A stretch of 64,000 bases of DNA, taken from Parabacteroides timonensis (GTDB taxonomy: Bacteria; Bacteroidota; Bacteroidia; Bacteroidales; Tannerellaceae). Position 1 is the first letter of the stretch; every line of letters starts with the position of its first letter. The notes below the pieces were generated by a model, which ran no database searches, had not been told where the DNA came from, and saw only the letters and a list, made by a program, of their open reading frames with translations. This document shows, in pieces, positions 59,322 to 64,000 of this stretch. The translations under genes were made by a program, and so were the position numbers. The DNA is taken from positions 197,934-261,933 of the forward strand of contig NZ_LT669941.1 in the NCBI RefSeq assembly GCF_900128505.1. The letters are read 5' to 3'.

Positions 59322-59624
59322 ATGGAAATAGTAATTATCGAGAAGAAAACCTTTGAAGCGCTCCTTTCCGGTGTGGAAACACTTACCGGAAAAGTCGGCG
59401 CTTTATGCCGCCGATGCAGCGACAAACGGATGCAAAAGTGGCTCGACGGCGAGGACGTATGCCGCCTGCTGCGCATAAGCCCCCGCACCCTGCAAACGCT
59501 GCGCGATAACCGGATAATCGGGTGTACGCAGGTAAACCGCAAGTTCTATTACAAGCCGGAGGAGGTCGAACGGGTTTTACCCGTTATCGGTCGTTTCCGC
59601 ACCGAGAGGGATAACATCCCCTGA
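59322..59624 (+). CDS. Small HTH (excisionase-like) protein 3
   Basis: ATG 59322 gives 100 residues (MEIVIIEKKTFEALLSGVET). It has KWLDGEDVCRLLRISPRTLQTLRDNRIIGCTQVNRKFYYKPEEVERVLP, again the winged-helix excisionase type. It is divergent from HTH protein 2 and 32 bases before HTH protein 4. The ORF could start at 59283, but 59322 aligns with the other family members, which start MEI. Confidence 0.8.
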   Translation: MEIVIIEKKTFEALLSGVETLTGKVGALCRRCSDKRMQKWLDGEDVCRLLRISPRTLQTLRDNRIIGCTQVNRKFYYKPEEVERVLPVIGRFRTERDNIP

Positions 59625-59637
59625 TTAAAGAAGCAAA

Positions 59638-59652
59638 CCACTAAATCCACAG
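59638..59652 (+). promoter_or_regulatory. Leader motif CCACTAAATCCACAG before HTH protein 4
   Basis: Exact copy, preceded by CAAA and followed by AAAG and the ATG at 59657. Confidence 0.75.
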
Positions 59653-59656
59653 AAAG

Positions 59657-59956
59657 ATGAATGACAATAATGTAATTACGGCGGATGACGAACGCATCGC
59701 AGCGGCGCTGTATGCCTTACAGAAAGGTGCAAAGAATGTGAGTAAACTCATGGAGAACTTTCATCCGCCGCTTGACGGCGAAAGGTATTTAACCGACAAG
59801 GAAGTGTCGGAAAGGCTTAAAGTAAGCCGCCGCACCTTGCAGGAGTATCGCAACGAGAGGAAAATACCCTTTATCCTCTTTGGCGGAAAAGTCCTGTACC
59901 GTGAAACGGACATCGAAAAAATGCTTGCGGAAAATTACCGCGACGCTATCCGCTAA
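59657..59956 (+). CDS. Small HTH (excisionase-like) protein 4
   Basis: 99 residues (MNDNNVITADDERIAAALYA). The C-terminal half RYLTDKEVSERLKVSRRTLQEYRNERKIPFILFGGKVLYRETDIEKML is a standard MerR/Xis-like winged helix. With protein 3 it forms a two-gene operon ended by a terminator at 59962. Such proteins act as excisionases in CTnDOT (Xis2c, Xis2d), so this pair are candidates, together with proteins 1 and 2. Confidence 0.82.
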   Translation: MNDNNVITADDERIAAALYALQKGAKNVSKLMENFHPPLDGERYLTDKEVSERLKVSRRTLQEYRNERKIPFILFGGKVLYRETDIEKMLAENYRDAIR

Positions 59957-59961
59957 AAACG

Positions 59962-60000
59962 ACAACGGGCAAGCTCCAAAAGCCTGCCCGTTGTTTATTC
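59962..60000 (+). terminator. Rho-independent terminator after HTH protein 4
   Basis: ACAACGGGC(A)AGC / GC(CT)GCCCGTTGT stem followed by TTATT. Confidence 0.85.
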
Positions 60001-60003
60001 GGT

Positions 60004-60363
60004 TTAGTTGAGAAATCCCTCCTTATATTGAATGATAATCGGAGCGGCTGTCCGAGTGGGGGCGACAGCTTTCCGTGTCAGCCATTTGCGGAAGATAGAA
60101 GTATTGCGCGTATCCAACCGGAACGCGAGGGCGGTGATAACCTCCATGTTATAAACGTCTGCACCGTTGCCGTTTTCCAGAGTGATATATTTGCAGACCT
60201 CATAATCATTCAAAACATCTATTTTTAGAACCCCTTTTATTCCCGCCATTACCGCTCCGGCGGTCGCTCCGAACAATTCGCTAATTTCCGTTACCGTCAT
60301 CCAGACCTCGCTGCCCGTTACCGTAACACAATTCTCACTGATTGATATATAATCTCTTTTCAT
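60004..60363 (-). CDS. Small RhuM/KilA-like protein
   Basis: 119 residues (MKRDYISISENCVTVTGSEVWMT). The EVWMTVTEISELFGATAGAVMAGIKGVLK segment is an HTH like those of RhuM/Bro-N-type or phage antirepressor proteins, followed by NMEVITALAFRLDTRNTSIFRKWL, which is typical of RhuM (VITALGYRI-like). The protein is shorter than RhuM and may be a DNA-binding fragment of that family. It lies 11 bases after the integrase on the same strand and may regulate or assist it. Confidence 0.6.
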   Translation of the reverse strand: MKRDYISISENCVTVTGSEVWMTVTEISELFGATAGAVMAGIKGVLKIDVLNDYEVCKYITLENGNGADVYNMEVITALAFRLDTRNTSIFRKWLTRKAVAPTRTAAPIIIQYKEGFLN

Positions 60364-60374
60364 AGCCTTTCCGA

Positions 60375-61613
60375 TTAGATAACTGCGTTTGCATATTCAT
60401 TTATATTCTCCAGACAAAGCGACAGATTTTCCATATCATGCTTCATCTTTTCTTTGGTTACTTTGGCGTAAATTTGTGTCGTTTTGATGCTCTTGTGCCC
60501 CAATATCGAACTGACCGTTTCGATAGGCACATGATTGGAAAGGCAGATTTCCGTTGCCATCGTGTGGCGTGATACGTGCCACGTAAGATGTTTGGTAATG
60601 CCGCACCGTTTGGCTATCGGATTTTGGATATTATAAAGGCACACGCTATAACTCGGTACGGGGAAAAGTTTCCCTTCCGGTGCGAGGTCTTTATATTTCT
60701 CGATAAGTTTCAACGGAATATCCAGCAAACGGATGTTGGAAACTACTCCTGTTTTTTGTCGGGCGAGGTTTATCCATAAATGCCCGTCGGAAGAGCGGTA
60801 CAAGTCGTCTTCTGAAAGATTGAATAAATCTATGTAAGCAAGCCCCGTGAATATACAGAACAGGTACAAATCGCGGATTAGCTCTTGGTTGGCGTTTCTC
60901 ATCGGCGTAGTCAGCAGCAGATGAATTTCATCCTTGTCCAGACACAACGGAAGGGTTTCCTCTTTCTTTACTTCGTAATCGTGAAACGGATCGCGCGTGA
61001 GCCAACCGTTATTGATTGCAATAGATACCATTGTACGGAGCGGACATGTATAAATCCATACGGTATTGTTGCAGCAATGCTTATCTACACGCAGGAACAT
61101 ATCGAAGTCCTTAATAAAAGCGGGGGTTAATTCTTTCAGAGCTATATCGCTCAAATGATAACGCTGGTGCAAAAATTCTTTCAGGTGTTTATAAACCGTT
61201 TGATACTTTTGGTAACTCGATTTCGATTTCATCCCGGCATTAAAGTATTTCTCATAATCTTCGTTATGCTTCTCGAAGATTTTAAGCAGGGTGTTTTGGC
61301 GGTGTTCAAGACCTGAAAACGCATTCTTTACCTTTTCAGCCGTGACGAAATTATCACGATCCATAATTTCCTGATAATGCGCATTGATTTTTACCCGTAT
61401 CTTATCCAACATACGGTTTGTCTCCAGCGCAGCCGTGCTGCGACCTGTTGCACGTCCGGTCTTCGTGTCCCATAACTTGGCGTCAATGGAAAGTTTACAA
61501 CTGAATTGGGTTTGCGTACCGTCCACTGTGATGCGTCCCATGATAGGGGTTGTACCGTCTTGCTTTACTGCCTGTCTTTTCAGATAGAAAATCGTTGAAA
61601 ATGTACTCTTCAT
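60375..61613 (-). CDS. Tyrosine recombinase (ICE integrase)
   Basis: ATG 61613 gives 412 residues (MKSTFSTIFYLKRQAVKQDG), with the N-terminal arm-binding and SAM-like core-binding domains of Bacteroidales phage-integrase proteins. Catalytic residues: Lys 287, His 346 and Arg 349 (HVSR), His 373 (LGHKSIKTTQ) and nucleophile Tyr 382 (IYAKV). The first catalytic arginine is replaced by Ala 259 in FTGLAYIDL; CTnDOT IntDOT also lacks this Arg. It should integrate the ICE at the TTTGTA core. It lies at the right end next to attR, as expected. Confidence 0.92.
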   Translation of the reverse strand: MKSTFSTIFYLKRQAVKQDGTTPIMGRITVDGTQTQFSCKLSIDAKLWDTKTGRATGRSTAALETNRMLDKIRVKINAHYQEIMDRDNFVTAEKVKNAFSGLEHRQNTLLKIFEKHNEDYEKYFNAGMKSKSSYQKYQTVYKHLKEFLHQRYHLSDIALKELTPAFIKDFDMFLRVDKHCCNNTVWIYTCPLRTMVSIAINNGWLTRDPFHDYEVKKEETLPLCLDKDEIHLLLTTPMRNANQELIRDLYLFCIFTGLAYIDLFNLSEDDLYRSSDGHLWINLARQKTGVVSNIRLLDIPLKLIEKYKDLAPEGKLFPVPSYSVCLYNIQNPIAKRCGITKHLTWHVSRHTMATEICLSNHVPIETVSSILGHKSIKTTQIYAKVTKEKMKHDMENLSLCLENINEYANAVI

Positions 61614-61971
61614 AACTCTACTTTTTTTAGGTTTCAAAATAAGTTTATGTAGAGTTATCAGCCGTTACGCAAAATATTGAGAATCACAGAATAAAAATCG
61701 GATTTGTAACTTTTTTCAGGCTATTCGCCCAAAATCATTACTTTTGCACCGACTTGGAGCCGCTCCGCTTTGTGAAAACCGCTCATTTTTAACCGCTTCC
61801 CTTTGCCTCTTTCACAACCCTGTAACCAGCCATAGGTTACAAATTGGTTACGCAGCTTCGGTTTTACTTGGCTTTTTTGCGGCTTCACTTGGCTTTGCAT
61901 CCCCTTCACCTAAATCCCTAAACTCGCTGTTATTCAGTTCTATTACTCTAAATTTCTCAATCCCACTTTTT
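61614..61971. other. Right end of ICE, non-coding, with GGTTAC repeats
   Basis: No gene is seen. GTAACC at 61822, ATAGGTTACAAAT at 61832-61844 and TTGGTTACG at 61845-61852 lie ~130 bp from attR; the second matches the left-end site at 15994. These are candidate integrase arm sites. Two TTGGCTTTnnnGCGGCTTC-like repeats follow at 61868-61900. Confidence 0.5.
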
Positions 61972-63063
61972 TTATGTACTTTTGTATCCGAAATAAACGT
62001 CTTTCATGGAAACATCTCCCTGTACCTGCTGTAAAGCGATGGCTTCGGGGGAGTCCGGTGTTTCCGGTGCTTCGTCGATCACTTCGAAGATACGTTCGGC
62101 TCCGGCAATGGCTGCCTGGATACTGTTGTAAAGGCTGGCCAATTCATTGATCGGACGTCCGAACTGGCGGGAATATTGTAGGAAGGCTGCAAGACCGCCG
62201 ACATCAAAACCACGAAAGATGGCGAGTAGGGCACCTACAATCGTGATAAAGACGTAATTCAATGTGTTCAGGTTTTGCATGACGGGCATCATCATACCGG
62301 AATAGAACTGAGCTTTCTCCGATTTGCCTTTCAGGTCGTCATTGAGCGTATCGAAGTCGGACTGTACTTTCTTTTCGTGTCCGAATACTTTGATCACCTT
62401 CTGGCCGCTTATCATTTCTTCGATATAACCGTTCAGGGTACCGATAGACTCCTGCTGGGCTTTGAAGTATTTGCGGCTTCGCTGAACGATCCCTTTGGCA
62501 AAGAGAAACATAAGTGGAACGGTGATCAGAGTTACCAGAGTAAGTATCGGACTGATATATAACATCAGGCAGAAGATACCGATCAGGGTGAGAGCGCTCG
62601 ACAACATATCCGACAGGCTGTCGGTCAGTGCATCACTGATCTTGTCTATGTCATTCGTGTAACGGCTCATCAAGTCGCCGTGCTGGTGTGTGTCGAAATA
62701 TTTGACCGGCAGATGTTCCATCTTTTGGAAAAGGTCGGCACGCATACGGGTAACGGTGCGCTGACCTATTTTATTCAGCAGGATATATTGGATATAGACG
62801 GCGGCGACTCCTGTCAGGTAAATGGCGGCAAGGATAGCTAATACCCTGATCAATCCGTGAAAGTCTCCGGGAAGGATATAATCATTGATAATCGGACGCA
62901 ACATGTATGACCCCAATAGATTAGCCACGATACTGACAATGATCAGAAAGCCGATCACGAACAACAGCCGCTTGTCGCAGGACAGGTACGAAATCAGCCG
63001 GAAGAAAGTTTTCTTTCCTTCCCGGGGCTTTGCATTCTCTTTTAAATGATCTCCGTGTGCCAT
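61972..63063 (-). CDS. ABC exporter gene, 5' half (membrane domain), truncated by the ICE
   Basis: 363 residues: the six-helix ABC exporter membrane domain (e.g. KRLLFVIGFLIIVSIVANLLG, TLIGIFCLMLYISPILTLVT), with the coupling region FDTHQHGDLMSRYTNDID. It ends DVYFGYKST where the ATPase should start; the last two residues and the stop come from ICE sequence. The rest of the gene is at 15239-15928. It begins three bases after its partner exporter gene (63067), so the pair were an operon of a heterodimeric exporter. The truncated product would be a membrane domain without ATPase. Confidence 0.88.
   Translation of the reverse strand: MAHGDHLKENAKPREGKKTFFRLISYLSCDKRLLFVIGFLIIVSIVANLLGSYMLRPIINDYILPGDFHGLIRVLAILAAIYLTGVAAVYIQYILLNKIGQRTVTRMRADLFQKMEHLPVKYFDTHQHGDLMSRYTNDIDKISDALTDSLSDMLSSALTLIGIFCLMLYISPILTLVTLITVPLMFLFAKGIVQRSRKYFKAQQESIGTLNGYIEEMISGQKVIKVFGHEKKVQSDFDTLNDDLKGKSEKAQFYSGMMMPVMQNLNTLNYVFITIVGALLAIFRGFDVGGLAAFLQYSRQFGRPINELASLYNSIQAAIAGAERIFEVIDEAPETPDSPEAIALQQVQGDVSMKDVYFGYKST
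61981..61986. other. Right attachment site core (TTTGTA)
   Basis: Second copy of the 6-bp core; read on the - strand it is TAC AAA, the last exporter codons before ICE sequence (AGT ACA TAA). Confidence 0.8.
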
Positions 63064-63066
63064 ATC

Positions 63067-64000
63067 CTATAATAATACTTGTTGTGAATGATAGATTTCC
63101 TGATAAACGGTAGATGTTTCGATCAATTCATCCGGAGTTCCTATGGCGTTGATCTCGCCGTCTTCGAGTACGATCACCCGGTCGGCCGATTGCATCGTAT
63201 TGATCCGCTGGGTGATGATAAATACAGTCGTGTCGTGTAACAACGCATTCAGGTTATTCCGTATTTTCAGTTCTGTTTCCGTATCGACAGCACTCGTACT
63301 GTCATCCAGGATCAGTATCTTAGGTTTACGGAGCAACGCACGGGCGATGCAGATACGCTGTTTCTGTCCGCCGGAAAGATTGATGCCTCCGCGCCCCAGC
63401 AACGTATTGTAACCGTCCGTGAAGGACTGGATAAAATCGTGTGCTTCGGCGGCACGGGTGGCTTCTTCTATCTCTTCCATCGATGCGTCGGGTTTTCCCC
63501 ATTTGAGGTTCTCGACGATCGTTCCGGTGAATAGTTCGTTTTTTTGAAGGACCATGCCGATCCCCTGGTGAAGTTCATCCAGGTTATAGTCTTTTATCGG
63601 GATATTGTCAATCCGGATTTCTCCGGCGGTAACATCGTATAACCGTGGTATCAGTTGTACCAGGGAGCTTTTGGCAGAGCCGGTAGCACCGACCAGCGCA
63701 ATCGTTTCGCCGGGTTCGGCCCGGAAGCTGATATGCTGTAGAATGTCATTTTCTCCACCGATGTAACGGAAACTGACATCATTAAATGTCACTTCTCCTT
63801 TCTCTACCCGGTGTTTGTTTTGAAGTCCTTCCCGGGTGTTTGTCAGGGAGGGTTCCGTATCGAGCACTTCCATGATCCGTTTAGAGGAAGCGGAAGCGCG
63901 GGAGTACGACATAATGACCATTGAGAGCATCATCAATGACATCAGTACCTGGAAAACGTAATTGACGAATGAGATCAGTTCGCCTACCTTCAGTTCGCCG
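63067..64000 (-). CDS. ABC exporter partner subunit (runs off the window)
   Basis: The frame is open to the right edge, so the N-terminal membrane part is missing. The ATPase domain is complete: Walker A GATGSAKSS (the usual third Gly is Ala, common in this group), signature NLSGGQKQR, Walker B ILILDDSTSAVDT. The catalytic Glu after Walker B is Asp, as in the degenerate site of heterodimeric exporters. The disrupted partner carries the regular DEATS site, so the ICE has removed the subunit with the competent ATPase residue. Likely a lipid or drug exporter. Confidence 0.88.
   Translation of the reverse strand, partial: GELKVGELISFVNYVFQVLMSLMMLSMVIMSYSRASASSKRIMEVLDTEPSLTNTREGLQNKHRVEKGEVTFNDVSFRYIGGENDILQHISFRAEPGETIALVGATGSAKSSLVQLIPRLYDVTAGEIRIDNIPIKDYNLDELHQGIGMVLQKNELFTGTIVENLKWGKPDASMEEIEEATRAAEAHDFIQSFTDGYNTLLGRGGINLSGGQKQRICIARALLRKPKILILDDSTSAVDTETELKIRNNLNALLHDTTVFIITQRINTMQSADRVIVLEDGEINAIGTPDELIETSTVYQEIYHSQQVLL

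Larger units (their letters stand above)
15923..61986. mobile_element. CTnDOT-type integrative and conjugative element (~46 kb)
   Basis: The boundaries are set by the split exporter gene and the 6-bp core repeat. The content is a full conjugation system: tyrosine integrase and excisionase-like HTH proteins at the right end, TraA-TraQ transfer operon, relaxosome protein, relaxase and coupling protein, RteA-RteB-RteC regulation, topoisomerase III, DUF3945 and DUF1896 proteins, and a giant methylase/helicase. GC content is clearly higher (by eye) in the tra and topoisomerase regions than in the flanks, indicating transfer from a GC-richer Bacteroidales host. No classical antibiotic-resistance gene was found. 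All core functions look intact except that traE relies on splicing of a group II intron. Confidence 0.93.

Noticed and set aside
1..64000. CRISPR array, tRNA, rRNA or classical antibiotic-resistance gene
   Set aside because: Looked for spaced direct repeats, tRNA-like cloverleaf signatures and tetQ/ermF-type genes; none was seen.

Overview
The window looks like a Bacteroidales chromosome, most likely Parabacteroides or a close relative. The evidence is fimbrillin-type lipoproteins, a BACON-repeat lipoprotein, TAnnTTTG-type promoters, HU/DUF4469 and Rpn-nuclease genes, and a complete CTnDOT-type transfer system. All assignments come from reading the sequence and from known family motifs; no database was searched.

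Layout. Positions 1-15.9 kb are host chromosome: the end of a fimbrial/adhesin lipoprotein cluster, HU-like DNA-binding genes with gene debris, an Rpn-family nuclease, a Fic AMP-transferase with repeated putative operators, a DsrE-like protein, a large hybrid histidine kinase, a DUF1062 protein, a nitroreductase and a RelE-type toxin-antitoxin pair. From 15,923 to 61,986 lies an integrative and conjugative element (ICE) of about 46 kb. It is inserted inside an ABC exporter gene; the two gene halves flank the element (15239-15928 and 61987-63063) and share the 6-bp core TTTGTA in frame. After 61,986 the chromosome resumes with the 5' half of that exporter gene and its intact partner subunit, which runs off the window.

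Inside the ICE, from left to right: a small-protein operon (16.1-18.4 kb, + strand); the transfer operon traA-traQ plus a methyltransferase-like gene (34.1 to 18.5 kb, - strand), in which traE is interrupted by a complete 2,484-bp group II intron; a 0.65-kb intergenic region with repeats and a three-way structured element that is the best oriT candidate; relaxosome protein, relaxase and VirD4-like coupling protein (34.8-38.5 kb, + strand); rteC and a small gene; then one long - strand operon made of nitroreductase, DMT permease, DUF1848 protein, radical SAM protein, rteA and rteB, with a divergent AraC regulator. Next come a 1,910-aa methylase/helicase, DUF1896, topoisomerase III, a DUF4099/DUF3945 protein, four small excisionase-like HTH proteins, a KilA/RhuM-like protein and the tyrosine integrase at the right end.

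How it works together. In CTnDOT, tetQ-rteA-rteB form one operon, so the cargo and the transfer switch share a signal. Here tetQ is replaced by a four-gene cassette whose promoter region is shared with an AraC regulator, which suggests that a different inducer triggers cargo expression and transfer together. RteB would activate rteC and the excision genes, the integrase and HTH proteins would excise the element (restoring the exporter gene exactly), and the Mob and Tra modules would transfer it. A 15-bp sequence, CCACTAAATCCACAG, sits 3-5 bases before the start codon of five genes in different operons, with further copies elsewhere in the element. This is the most unusual unexplained signal in the window.
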